Part shown: positions 1-7,062 of the stretch, one piece after another
Layout: every line of letters starts with the position of its first letter
Numbering within the stretch: the first letter of the stretch is position 1
DNA from: Bacteroides propionicifaciens DSM 19291 = JCM 14649
Lineage (GTDB): Bacteria > Bacteroidota > Bacteroidia > Bacteroidales > Bacteroidaceae
Direction: 5' to 3'
DNA length: 46,608 nt
NCBI RefSeq assembly: GCF_000375405.1
Contig: NZ_AQWS01000023.1
Span: 1-46,608, forward strand
Translations under genes and position numbers: made by a program
The notes under the pieces: model-generated
What the model was told of the DNA's origin: nothing
Databases searched by the model: none
The model's input: the letters and a program-made list of their open reading frames with translations, nothing else

Positions 1-306
1 AGAATCATCGGTTGGGAACGATAATTTGTTCTTGGTGTACTTTCTAATCTTGCCATTAAGATTTTCGATTAAGTTAGTTGTATAGATGACTTTTCTGATT
101 TCTACAGGATACTCGAAGAAGACTGTAAGCTCCTCCCAGTTGTTTCTCCAGCTTTGTACAGCATATGAGTACTTGGAATCCCACTTGGCAGCAAAATCCT
201 CTAGAGCAGCTGCCGCAGCCTCTTTGTTGGGTGCATTATAGATATTCTTCATATCGGCAGTAAACTGTTTTTTGTCTTTCCAAACTACATATTTACATCT
301 CTTCAT
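1..306 (-). mobile_element. IS256-family transposase, C-terminal fragment (5'-truncated, runs off the left edge)
   Basis: Reading the minus strand from 306 to 1 gives 102 codons without a stop, containing [26 protein letters not shown] and [18 protein letters not shown]. The last is the conserved C-terminal block of IS256/mutator-type transposases and carries a catalytic glutamate. The IS256-like similarity begins only at about codon 3; upstream, in frame, a stop lies about five codons before the ATG and nothing resembles the first roughly 250 residues of the family. This is therefore a truncated copy, not a complete element. Its 3' part and the right inverted repeat would lie outside the window. 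The ATG at 306 is probably fortuitous. It marks the outer part of an accessory region beside a resistance gene. Confidence 0.85.
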
Positions 307-378
307 ATATAATTCTATTTAACAATGAAAATTCTGAATAAAAGTCTATTGATTTCATTATCCACAGACATAAGTATT

Positions 379-409
379 GGTGGAGGTGGGATGGGGAAGA
401 AAGGGGGGG
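379..409 (+). other. G-rich tract
   Basis: In strongly AT-rich surroundings this stretch consists almost only of purines and has seven successive G runs, ending in a run of seven G. It lies between the IS256 remnant and the terminator of the resistance gene. It could form a G-quadruplex or be a recombination or replication-slippage scar. No function can be assigned from sequence. Confidence 0.5.
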
Positions 410-412
410 ATA

Positions 413-458
413 TAAAAAAGCGATTAACCCTAAATACATTGGATTAATCGCTAAGTTT
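413..458 (-). terminator. Terminator of the tet gene (looks bidirectional)
   Basis: AGCGATTAA (419-427) pairs perfectly with TTAATCGCT (444-452), with a partly paired interior. On the minus strand the stem is followed by a T run (413-418); on the plus strand TTTTTT follows from 455. It lies 26 bases beyond the tet stop codon, so the gene is not continued into rteA/rteB as it is in CTnDOT. Confidence 0.8.
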
Positions 459-477
459 TTTAATAATATATTTGCTA

Positions 478-2400
478 TTATTTGATACTTTCCTTCTCAA
501 ACATATACATCAGCTTATTCTTTTCATTAAGTTCTACACTTCTGCTTATCTTTTTATTGGCAGCTTGATATCCTGAAAATCGAGTAATAAAAATGCCTAA
601 ACCTTGAGAGTACGAACTGACTTCTGCCGAATATTCTTTACTAGTATCTAAAGGAATTTTACCCAAAATAGTAGTCCAATCACCATCTGAAGTAATAGTA
701 TAAATTTCGCCTTGCATCTTGTTGATGTCTGTAATAGCTCTAGCATTCACAGCTAGTGGAATTTGCAATTTAAAATCTAAGATTGGCTCCAATAACTCAA
801 CATCAGCTTGTTGCAAAGCTAATCGAAAAACATAAGGTGCTAAACTTCTAAAGTCGGCAGGTGTACTCACTGGGCTATAATAGATTCCGTGAGAAAAAGT
901 GACTTTAAGGTCAGTTACTTCCCAACCGTACAAACCCGATTCACAGGCTTTCTTGACTCCATCGAATACTGCATTCTGAAAGGATCGATTCAAATATCCC
1001 AATGATATTTCACTCTCCATTACAAGTCCCGCCCCAATTGGCAAAGGCTCTATAATCAAGCCAATAGATGCCCAATACGGATTAGGTGGCACTTCGATAT
1101 GAATGGTGTATTCCGATTTTGTTTTAAGACGTTCTTTATAGATAGTTTTCACCTCTTCAAAGTAAGCATCTACCGAAAATCTCTCTTCCAATAAAGTCAA
1201 AATCACCTCCCGTTGAGTTGCTCCATAAAGCGAAACCTCCAATTCATTATTATCAGCATTAATGCTAAAGGCCAAAGATGGATCTTCTACTGATAATACA
1301 TTCATAGCAGAAATCAATTTACTCCTATTCTCTACTTTTGCAGGATGTATAGACGATTTGAGAGCAGGACTAGGAATATTCAATTTGTCGAATAAGTTTG
1401 GCATTATTCCTAGATAATCTCCTACCATTAAGTTATCAGCATGATCTGCAATTGCAATATCATTTGTAAAAACTTCGTCTACATCTATTTCGTCTCCTGA
1501 GTAAAAGGTCTTTAAACCTCTTATCTTCAGATTCTCATCTGAGCCATTGAGGCTATATAATTTTCGAGATTTAAGGGTTCCACCTATAATCTTTAGATAG
1601 GCTCGTTTCTGTTCCTTCTTATTATGCTCAATTTTATAAACATAGGCAGACAAAGCGTTCTCTTGAGGTAGAGATGTTTCGATAAAAGTAGTGATTGAGT
1701 TTAGCAAATCTTCAATACCAATGCCATACATTGCTGAACCATGATAGATAGGATGTAATTTAGCAGCTTGAACAAGACGAACCATTGAATTCCAATAATC
1801 TAAATTAGAAAGCTGTGTATCACTCAAGTATTTTTCAAGCAAGAGATCATCTTTCTCTAAAATTGTTTCTCTGTTCTTTTCTGATATGTAGTGTATTGTA
1901 CAGCTAGATGTTAATTCCTTGCCTTCAACGGATTGCATAAAGATAATATCTTTAGAAAGGCTATTTTGTATCTCTAAATAAAGCTGATTTAGATTGACTC
2001 CCTCTCTGTCTATTTTGTTGACGAATAGAATTGTAGGTATTTCTAGTTGTTGCAGGACATTGAACAACAACCTTGTTTGAGCTTGAATGCCCTCTTTGGC
2101 AGACACCACAAGTATAGCACCATCTAGCATCCTAAAAGTGCGTTCTACCTCTGCCAGAAAGTCCATGTGTCCAGGAGTGTCGATGATATTAATCTTTGTA
2201 TCATTCCATTGAATAGATGTTGTAGACGCTCTAACTGTGATACCTCTTCGTTTTTCGATATCCATCGAATCGGTTGTAGTGTTTCCTTTGTCCACACTTC
2301 CACGTACTATGGTTGCTCCACTCGCAAATAGCAAGTTCTCTGTAATGGAGGTCTTTCCTGCATCAATATGTGCAAGAATACCTATATTTATAGTTCTCAT
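478..2400 (-). CDS. Ribosomal-protection tetracycline resistance GTPase, tet(Q)/tet(36) group
   Basis: A 640-residue EF-G-like translational GTPase that would dislodge tetracycline from the ribosome. From the start at 2400 ([17 protein letters not shown]) the G-domain motifs are in place: P-loop AHIDAGKT at 10-17, DTPGHMD at 74-80 and NKID at 127-130. The EF-G-like domains follow, with the conserved blocks [11 protein letters not shown] and [12 protein letters not shown]. Reading continues open in frame to a TTG at 2535, but that TTG lies inside the promoter -7 box and the extra 45 residues match no family member, so the ATG at 2400 is the start. Compared with the Tet(Q) sequence as I remember it, similarity is very high in the G domain but much lower elsewhere, and the length equals what I recall for Tet(36). 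The exact class needs alignment. It has its own promoter, leader and terminator, and no rteA/rteB behind it. Confidence 0.95.
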   Translation of the reverse strand: MRTINIGILAHIDAGKTSITENLLFASGATIVRGSVDKGNTTTDSMDIEKRRGITVRASTTSIQWNDTKINIIDTPGHMDFLAEVERTFRMLDGAILVVSAKEGIQAQTRLLFNVLQQLEIPTILFVNKIDREGVNLNQLYLEIQNSLSKDIIFMQSVEGKELTSSCTIHYISEKNRETILEKDDLLLEKYLSDTQLSNLDYWNSMVRLVQAAKLHPIYHGSAMYGIGIEDLLNSITTFIETSLPQENALSAYVYKIEHNKKEQKRAYLKIIGGTLKSRKLYSLNGSDENLKIRGLKTFYSGDEIDVDEVFTNDIAIADHADNLMVGDYLGIMPNLFDKLNIPSPALKSSIHPAKVENRSKLISAMNVLSVEDPSLAFSINADNNELEVSLYGATQREVILTLLEERFSVDAYFEEVKTIYKERLKTKSEYTIHIEVPPNPYWASIGLIIEPLPIGAGLVMESEISLGYLNRSFQNAVFDGVKKACESGLYGWEVTDLKVTFSHGIYYSPVSTPADFRSLAPYVFRLALQQADVELLEPILDFKLQIPLAVNARAITDINKMQGEIYTITSDGDWTTILGKIPLDTSKEYSAEVSSYSQGLGIFITRFSGYQAANKKISRSVELNEKNKLMYMFEKESIK

Positions 2401-2562
2401 TTGATTTTGTAAATAATATAATGGATGCTTTGTAGAAATGCATCGCATAAAAAATACATCCTTGATGGTAAAATGACCACAAGAACCCGAATTTGTATTT
2501 CTAATTATATTATTTACTGCCGCATAGTGGTACAAAGGTAGAAAATAAATTTCAAAATCAAC
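2401..2562 (-). promoter_or_regulatory. Promoter and structured leader of the tet gene
   Basis: On the minus strand a Bacteroides-type -7 box TACCTTTG (complement of 2533-2540) lies 18 bases from a TTG (complement of 2559-2561). The roughly 125-base leader contains a three-codon ORF Met-Arg-Gln-stop (2514-2525) almost at the expected transcript start. Close to the gene there are two mutually exclusive pairings: GATGC or, further upstream, GGATG can pair with GCATCC, which lies about 30 bases before the ATG. Translational attenuation through a leader is established for tetQ of CTnDOT; that this leader works the same way is inference. The mini-ORF has no room for a ribosome binding site, so its translation is doubtful. 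Confidence 0.6.
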
Positions 2563-2602
2563 TATTCTTTATCGCGTTATCTTAGATAGTCTATCAAATG
2601 CC

Positions 2603-2610
2603 TACCTTTG
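2603..2610 (+). promoter_or_regulatory. Possible -7 box upstream of the YdeI-like gene
   Basis: TACCTTTG matches the Bacteroides -7 consensus exactly, but no convincing TTTG lies 19 to 21 bases upstream. It would give a leader of about 110 bases before the start at 2727. A small open frame in that leader ends at 2709 (see findings). Confidence 0.35.
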
Positions 2611-2726
2611 CCTGCTGAACTAAACACCAAACTGAAGAATGATTACTTTGGATTGTGGTCATTGGATTCAATAAGAAAAACCAAAGAAAACGACCCAATC
2701 AATTCTTAAATGCTTAGAACTACAAA

Positions 2727-3308
2727 ATGAACAATCTTGAACTAGAAACATATACTCCTACAAGCCAAGAAGATTGGCGAAAGTGGTTAGAAGAAAACCA
2801 TCAGTCTAAACAATCTATTTGGCTCATTTATTATACAAAAAAATCAGATAATCCTTCACTAACTTGGCGTGAGGCTGTTGATGAAGCACTATGTTTTAGT
2901 TGGATTGATAGTACACAGAAGAAGATTGACGAATTTTCGTTTATGCAATTCTTTAGCAAACGAAAGCCGAAAAGCATTTGGTCAAAAATAAACAAAGACA
3001 AGGTACAAGAACTGATTGACCACAACAAAATGACAAAAGCGGGTTTTGAAAGTGTTGAAGTGACAAAGAAGAATGGCTCTTGGACAATTTTGGACGAAGT
3101 AGAAGAACTGATAATTCCCAAAGATTTGAAAAATGCTTTCCTAGAGTATGAAGGCTCTAAAGATTATTTTCTAAGTCAAAGCAAATCAGTAAAGAAAATG
3201 ATATTAAGCTCGATTGTCCTTGCTAAAAGACCAGAAACCAGACAAAAACGTATTGATGAAATAGCAAAAAGTGCAGGGCAGAACATGAAACCAAAACACA
3301 TGCGATAG
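2727..3308 (+). CDS. YdeI/OmpD-associated (OmdA) family protein
   Basis: A 193-residue soluble protein of the family annotated as bacteriocin-protection YdeI / OmpD-associated. Recognised from the N-terminal pattern around WRKWLEENHQSKQSIWLIYY, the block TWREAVDEALCFSWIDSTQKKID (residues about 45-68), FSKRKPKSIWSKINK, and the C-terminal LAKRPETRQKRIDEIAK helix. No signal peptide or membrane segment. The biochemical activity of the family is not established; in enterobacteria members are linked to resistance to polymyxin or bacteriocins, which cannot be transferred here. It starts 36 bases after the end of a short coding-like remnant and is followed 39 bases later by umuD on the same strand, so the two may be co-transcribed within the accessory region. 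Confidence 0.8.
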   Translation: MNNLELETYTPTSQEDWRKWLEENHQSKQSIWLIYYTKKSDNPSLTWREAVDEALCFSWIDSTQKKIDEFSFMQFFSKRKPKSIWSKINKDKVQELIDHNKMTKAGFESVEVTKKNGSWTILDEVEELIIPKDLKNAFLEYEGSKDYFLSQSKSVKKMILSSIVLAKRPETRQKRIDEIAKSAGQNMKPKHMR

Positions 3309-3347
3309 TTGATTCAGAATGAAAATATTCTTTCCTACCTTTACCCC

Positions 3348-3788
3348 ATGAATAAAACAAACCTCAAAATACATCCATCCGTCCAAAGCCTAAAACTCTC
3401 TTTGCCCTATGCTGATGGAGGAATCAAGGCTGGGTTTCCTAGTCCAGCGCAGGACTATATGGAAAGTGCTATCGACTTGAATAAGGAGTTGATAAAGCAT
3501 CCTGCATCCACTTTCTATGGACGCGTAAAAGGTGATAGCATGATAGATGCCAATGTACACGATGGTGATATCCTTGTGATTGACAAATCGCTAGAGCCTC
3601 AAAATGGAGATATGGCTGTTTGCTTTATTGATGGTGAGTTCACTATCAAATACATCAGACTAGAAAAGGATGTAATTTGGCTAGAACCAGCCAACGAGAA
3701 TTATGAGCCAATAAAAGTAACAATCGAAAATGATTTCTTAATTTGGGGAATTGTAACATATTGTATTCAAAATAAGAGGAGGAGATGA
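3348..3788 (+). CDS. umuD: UmuD-like SOS mutagenesis protein (S24 self-cleaving peptidase)
   Basis: A 146-residue UmuD/LexA-fold protein, subunit of DNA polymerase V. From the ATG at 3348 the self-cleavage site Ala28-Gly29 (IKAGFPSPAQDY), the nucleophile Ser64 (GDSMIDA) and the general base Lys101 (EFTIKYIR) are all present with family spacing. There is no DNA-binding domain, so it is UmuD rather than LexA. An upstream TTG at 3309 is rejected because the N-terminus from 3348 matches the usual UmuD length. A TACCTTTA box lies at 3336-3343, only a few bases before the ATG. Its expected partner umuC does not follow directly: a decayed umuC fragment and a HEAT-like gene intervene, and an intact umuC begins at 4555. 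Activation by RecA filaments is known for the family; no SOS operator was identified here. Confidence 0.9.
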   Translation: MNKTNLKIHPSVQSLKLSLPYADGGIKAGFPSPAQDYMESAIDLNKELIKHPASTFYGRVKGDSMIDANVHDGDILVIDKSLEPQNGDMAVCFIDGEFTIKYIRLEKDVIWLEPANENYEPIKVTIENDFLIWGIVTYCIQNKRRR

Positions 3789-3936
3789 AAAGAGATTTAT
3801 AGAAAGGGCTATGAATATAAAAAGGTTGGAATAATTCTTATGCCTATCGTCAGAGAAACCATTATTTACACTACCTTTTGACCACATGATATAGAAAAGC
3901 AAAAGCGTATTTTCAAATGATAAATTCACCAATCAA
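3785..3936 (+). pseudogene. umuC: Decayed fragment of umuC (C-terminal part)
   Basis: Starting at the ATGA that overlaps the umuD stop, this stretch aligns base by base with positions about 5527-5680 inside the intact umuC. It encodes K-R-D-L-stop, then GYEYKKVGIIL, and PHDIEKQKR after further stops and shifts; the intact gene reads EGYEYKKAGVIL and PRDREKQK. Most differences are substitutions typical of two diverged umuC alleles rather than a recent copy. The layout fits an older umuD-umuC pair whose umuC lost roughly 960 internal bases and its reading frame. The intact copy downstream would then have arrived with the HEAT-like gene or been retained from a recombination between alleles. Confidence 0.85.
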
Positions 3937-3951
3937 ATCTTTAAATTAATT

Positions 3952-4542
3952 ATGACAGATTCAGAAATTGTGAATAGCAAATTGTTGCAAGATGCTAATA
4001 TTATTGTAAATAATATATATGATTTAGTAAATACAAAAGAAGCATATCCCGAAGCTATACATGTGTTAATTGGATTGATAGAAGAGATTAACGATTTCAA
4101 CATAAAACAAGGAATTGTTAGAGCTTTAACAGTAAAAGAAGCAAAAGGCAAAGCAAATTATACTCTTCTAAAAGAATATAATAAATACAATAAATCTTTT
4201 AGCCCTCAGATAGAAAGTTATTGTTGGGCTATAGGGAATGCTTTTACAGTTATAATTCAGAATAATGATTTTGAAGATATATTGGAAATTATTCAAGATA
4301 AACAGAATGGAATTAGTCGACAAATGTTTATAATGGCTTTAGCAAAATTGCCAAAACGAAAGATGGAGGCTGAAGACTCTCTTATTGACTTACTCGACGA
4401 TGAAGCTGTCATATTGCAAACATTGTACACTTTGAGTAGGTATAAAGCACAAAAAGCAATACCTAAGATTGAAATGTTATTGAAAAATAGCAATCCTTTT
4501 ATTCAGAAGGTTGCACAAAAAAGTTTAGCCAAATTTAAATAA
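3952..4542 (+). CDS. HEAT-like helical repeat protein
   Basis: A 196-residue, almost entirely helical protein without signal peptide or membrane segments. Repeating pairs of amphipathic helices are visible: DNFNIKQGIVRAL-like, ISRQMFIMALAKL, EAVILQTLYTLSRYKAQKAIPKIEMLL and NPFIQKVAQKSLAKF, the last two being typical HEAT/PBS-lyase-like units. Such proteins act as binding scaffolds; no enzymatic residues are seen. It sits inside the umuDC locus, 12 bases upstream of intact umuC on the same strand, so it is probably co-transcribed with it. A role in polymerase V control is possible only as inference from position. Confidence 0.6.
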   Translation: MTDSEIVNSKLLQDANIIVNNIYDLVNTKEAYPEAIHVLIGLIEEINDFNIKQGIVRALTVKEAKGKANYTLLKEYNKYNKSFSPQIESYCWAIGNAFTVIIQNNDFEDILEIIQDKQNGISRQMFIMALAKLPKRKMEAEDSLIDLLDDEAVILQTLYTLSRYKAQKAIPKIEMLLKNSNPFIQKVAQKSLAKFK

Positions 4543-4554
4543 TAGATTAGAAGT

Positions 4555-5811
4555 ATGATAGGACTCATCGACTGCAATAATTTCTTCGCATCCTGCGAGC
4601 GAGTTTTCAATCCAAATTTGGATGGAAAACCTATTGTTGTGCTTTCGAATAATGATGGAGCAATAATTGCAAGAAGTGAAGAGGCTAAGAGGTTAGCTGT
4701 GAAAATGGGTGCCCCATTTTACCAAATTAAAGATTTAATAAGGCAACATAATATCAATGTATTCTCTTCAAATTATACACTTTATGGAGATTTATCGAGG
4801 CGAGTGATGTCCATTTTGGCAGACCAAGTTCCCGAAATTGATGTATATTCTATTGATGAAGCATTTTTGGACTTAGCTGGTATAGATAATCTGTCTGATT
4901 TCGGACAGAAATTGGTAAAAACGACTTCTAGAAGTTCGGGCATACCTGTTTCATTAGGTGTTGCTCCAACACGCACTTTAGCCAAATTGGCTAATAGCTT
5001 CGCCAAACGATATCCAGCCTACAACAAAGTTTGTATAATGGATTCTGATGAAAAGAGAATAAAAGCTTTACAGAAAACTCCAGTAGGATATATTTGGGGC
5101 ATAGGGAGGCAAACAACCAAGACTTTAGAATATTATGGAATCAAAACGGCTTACGATTTAACACAAAAATCTCGTTCGTGGGTGCGTAGCAAAATGACTG
5201 TTGTAGGAGAGCGTACTTGGCTGGAACTTCATGGAGAACCTTGTATCACCTCTGATTCGGTAGTGGAAAAACAACAGATTTGTACTTCTCGTAGCTTTGG
5301 CGAAATGGTTACAGACTTTGACTCTTTACGTGAGTCGGTAGCAAACTTTGCATCTGCTTGTGCTGTCAAGCTTAGAAAACAAAATTCATTAGCACAGGGC
5401 ATGATTGTTTTTGCTTATACCAATCGCCATAGAGAAGATTTGCAACAATATTTTCCATCCAAAGCGATACAGTTTTCTTTTCCTACTGCTGATACAATGG
5501 AAATTATCAAGCACGCTAGTTCTGCTTTGAAAGAGATTTACAGAGAGGGTTATGAGTACAAAAAAGCTGGAGTTATACTTACACACATCATCAGCGAAAC
5601 GAATTATATGCACGATCTTTTTGATCCACGAGATAGGGAAAAGCAAAAATGTATTTCGCAAATGATAGATTCCATTAATCAGAAGAATGGTACAAATTGC
5701 ATTAAACTTGCTGCTCAAGGTGTTGGCAAGGCAGATTGGAATTTGCGAAGAGATTTTTTGTCGAAGTGTCCTAGTACGAATATGAGGGATATAATAGAGG
5801 TGAGAGGATGA
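4555..5811 (+). CDS. umuC: UmuC-type Y-family translesion DNA polymerase (pol V catalytic subunit)
   Basis: A 418-residue Y-family polymerase, similar in length to E. coli UmuC (422). The metal-binding residues are present: Asp6 in GLIDCNNFFASCER and Asp101-Glu102 in VYSIDEAFLDL. The nucleotide-contact block VVLSNNDGAIIARS, the thumb helix-hairpin-helix region around YIWGIGRQTTKTLEYYGI and the little-finger domain follow, with the UmuC-type C-terminus (LRRDFLSKCPSTNMRDI). With UmuD it would bypass lesions at the cost of mutations. It starts 12 bases after the HEAT-like gene and overlaps the following SUKH gene by four bases (ATGA), so the three genes are likely translated from one transcript. 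Confidence 0.93.
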   Translation: MIGLIDCNNFFASCERVFNPNLDGKPIVVLSNNDGAIIARSEEAKRLAVKMGAPFYQIKDLIRQHNINVFSSNYTLYGDLSRRVMSILADQVPEIDVYSIDEAFLDLAGIDNLSDFGQKLVKTTSRSSGIPVSLGVAPTRTLAKLANSFAKRYPAYNKVCIMDSDEKRIKALQKTPVGYIWGIGRQTTKTLEYYGIKTAYDLTQKSRSWVRSKMTVVGERTWLELHGEPCITSDSVVEKQQICTSRSFGEMVTDFDSLRESVANFASACAVKLRKQNSLAQGMIVFAYTNRHREDLQQYFPSKAIQFSFPTADTMEIIKHASSALKEIYREGYEYKKAGVILTHIISETNYMHDLFDPRDREKQKCISQMIDSINQKNGTNCIKLAAQGVGKADWNLRRDFLSKCPSTNMRDIIEVRG

Positions 5812-6512
5812 ATAAAAATAATGAAAATGTCATGTATCAACATCAAGTAGATAGAATCTTAGAGAAAGTAGAGTTGTTAAATATTAATTTGAATCCAATT
5901 ATTGAATCATCTATATTACAAGATATTGAGATTACACAACAAATCTCACTTCCAGACTCCTACAAAGTTTATTTGACTAAAATTCAGAATGGTGGTGCTT
6001 CAGACTTATTAAATAATAAGGGACCATATTATGGTATTTACTCTATAGCAGAGGCTATTGAGAAGAATAGTGAATGGGAAATTGATATGAAACAAGACTT
6101 TCAATTTACTACCGATTTAGAACTAGGGGATCTGTATGATGCAGAGCAAGACTTAGACAAACATATTTATCGATTTGAAAACGATAAAGAATATCAATTA
6201 AAAGTTCAGAGTGTCGTTGAAGAATACAATAATACTTCGGTTTTAGCTGGTTCTCTCTTTGTTTGTGAGTATGGTTGTGGAGATTATCTAAGATTGGTTG
6301 TATCAGGTCAGTGTGCTGGACAAATTTGGGTAGATAGTGGAGTTATTAATGGAACAGGTTTTTATTCTCTAAATGTAGATATTCTCACCTTTTATGAGAA
6401 TTGGCTGAATAGACAAATCGAGATACTGAAAGATCCTTCAAAGAAGCTTATTAATGCATGGTATTCATATCTAGAATTTGGGAATAATAGTCGTTATAAG
6501 ATAGTCCCATAA
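5808..6512 (+). CDS. SMI1/KNR4 (SUKH) family protein
   Basis: A 234-residue soluble protein with the hallmarks of the SUKH superfamily: LPDSYKVYLTKIQNGGAS at residues about 45-62 and the core strand block VCEYGCGDYLRLVVSGQCAG followed by QIWVDSG, then YSLNVDILTFYENWL. SUKH proteins are commonly immunity proteins against contact-dependent or nuclease toxins; others are general scaffolds. No toxin gene is adjacent. Instead the ATG overlaps the umuC stop, an unusual partner. A stem-loop directly after the stop (6516-6539) closes the transcript. Family assignment is firm; function is unknown. Confidence 0.8.
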   Translation: MNKNNENVMYQHQVDRILEKVELLNINLNPIIESSILQDIEITQQISLPDSYKVYLTKIQNGGASDLLNNKGPYYGIYSIAEAIEKNSEWEIDMKQDFQFTTDLELGDLYDAEQDLDKHIYRFENDKEYQLKVQSVVEEYNNTSVLAGSLFVCEYGCGDYLRLVVSGQCAGQIWVDSGVINGTGFYSLNVDILTFYENWLNRQIEILKDPSKKLINAWYSYLEFGNNSRYKIVP

Positions 6513-6515
6513 AAG

Positions 6516-6539
6516 GAAAAGGAGCTATTGCTCCTTTTC
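6516..6539. terminator. Convergent terminator between the SUKH and ORF6N genes
   Basis: GAAAAGGAGC and GCTCCTTTTC form a perfect 10-bp stem with loop TATT. It starts three bases after the SUKH stop and overlaps the last codons of the ORF6N gene on the other strand. The T-rich 3' arm (CTCCTTTTCTTC) fits termination of the plus-strand transcript. Confidence 0.6.
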
Positions 6540-7058
6540 TTCATCTTGTACATATCCAACTCTTTTTCGAGGCTTGTTATCCAATTCTTTTTGAGAAGCT
6601 AATTCAGTGAGAGCTTCATAAATATCACTAAACTGGACATTGGTTTCAATCATAAATTCGTCCAATTTGCGATTAAGTTCAGCATATCCTAAAGAATATT
6701 GACGCAAAGTAACGAATGCTCTCATTATAGATATGTTCACTTGTATCGCTTTTTTACTTTTCAACACTGAAGATAACATGGCTACTCCTAGTTCAGGAAA
6801 AGCCATAATGAAAGAGGAGCCAACATTATAGCCAGGAGGTATCACATTTTGTGATACCCCTAATTCTATCGCAGCATCGCTCTCTTCACGAGTCAATTCA
6901 AACATGAAGTCAGGTGCTGGAAATCTATCAATATTACGCTTAACTGCTTGTTTCAAAGCTCTGTTCTCAACGTTGTAGAGCTTAGCTAAGTCATAATCCA
7001 ACATAACTCGCATTCCTCTTATCTCATAAATTCTATTTTGTATTATTTGTAACTCCAT
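6525..7058 (-). CDS. ORF6N domain-containing protein
   Basis: A 177-residue protein whose N-terminal 90 residues are the ORF6N domain: YEIRGMRVMLDYDLAKLYNVENRALKQ-type start, then KRNIDRFPAPDFMFELTREE and the LPYAFTE-equivalent block AFPELGVAMLSSVLKS. A helical region around IMRAFVTLRQY and a charged tail follow. ORF6N is a DNA-binding module related to KilA-N/BRO and is typical of phages and mobile elements, often as an antirepressor-like regulator. It lies four bases downstream of the integrase gene on the same strand and is probably co-transcribed with it, which supports a role in the life cycle of the element. Confidence 0.88.
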   Translation of the reverse strand: MELQIIQNRIYEIRGMRVMLDYDLAKLYNVENRALKQAVKRNIDRFPAPDFMFELTREESDAAIELGVSQNVIPPGYNVGSSFIMAFPELGVAMLSSVLKSKKAIQVNISIMRAFVTLRQYSLGYAELNRKLDEFMIETNVQFSDIYEALTELASQKELDNKPRKRVGYVQDEEKEQ

Positions 7059-7062
7059 ATAA

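Noticed and set aside
2401-2535. N-terminal extension of the tet protein from a TTG at 2535
   Set aside because: The TTG is part of the -7 box TACCTTTG, and the extra 45 residues do not resemble ribosomal-protection proteins, which begin at [17 protein letters not shown].
3309-3347. UmuD start at TTG 3309
   Set aside because: The ATG at 3348 gives the normal UmuD length and follows a TACCTTTA box.
5808-7058. Toxin-immunity pair formed by the SUKH and ORF6N genes
   Set aside because: They are convergent, share a terminator region, and ORF6N is a DNA-binding regulator type, not a toxin.
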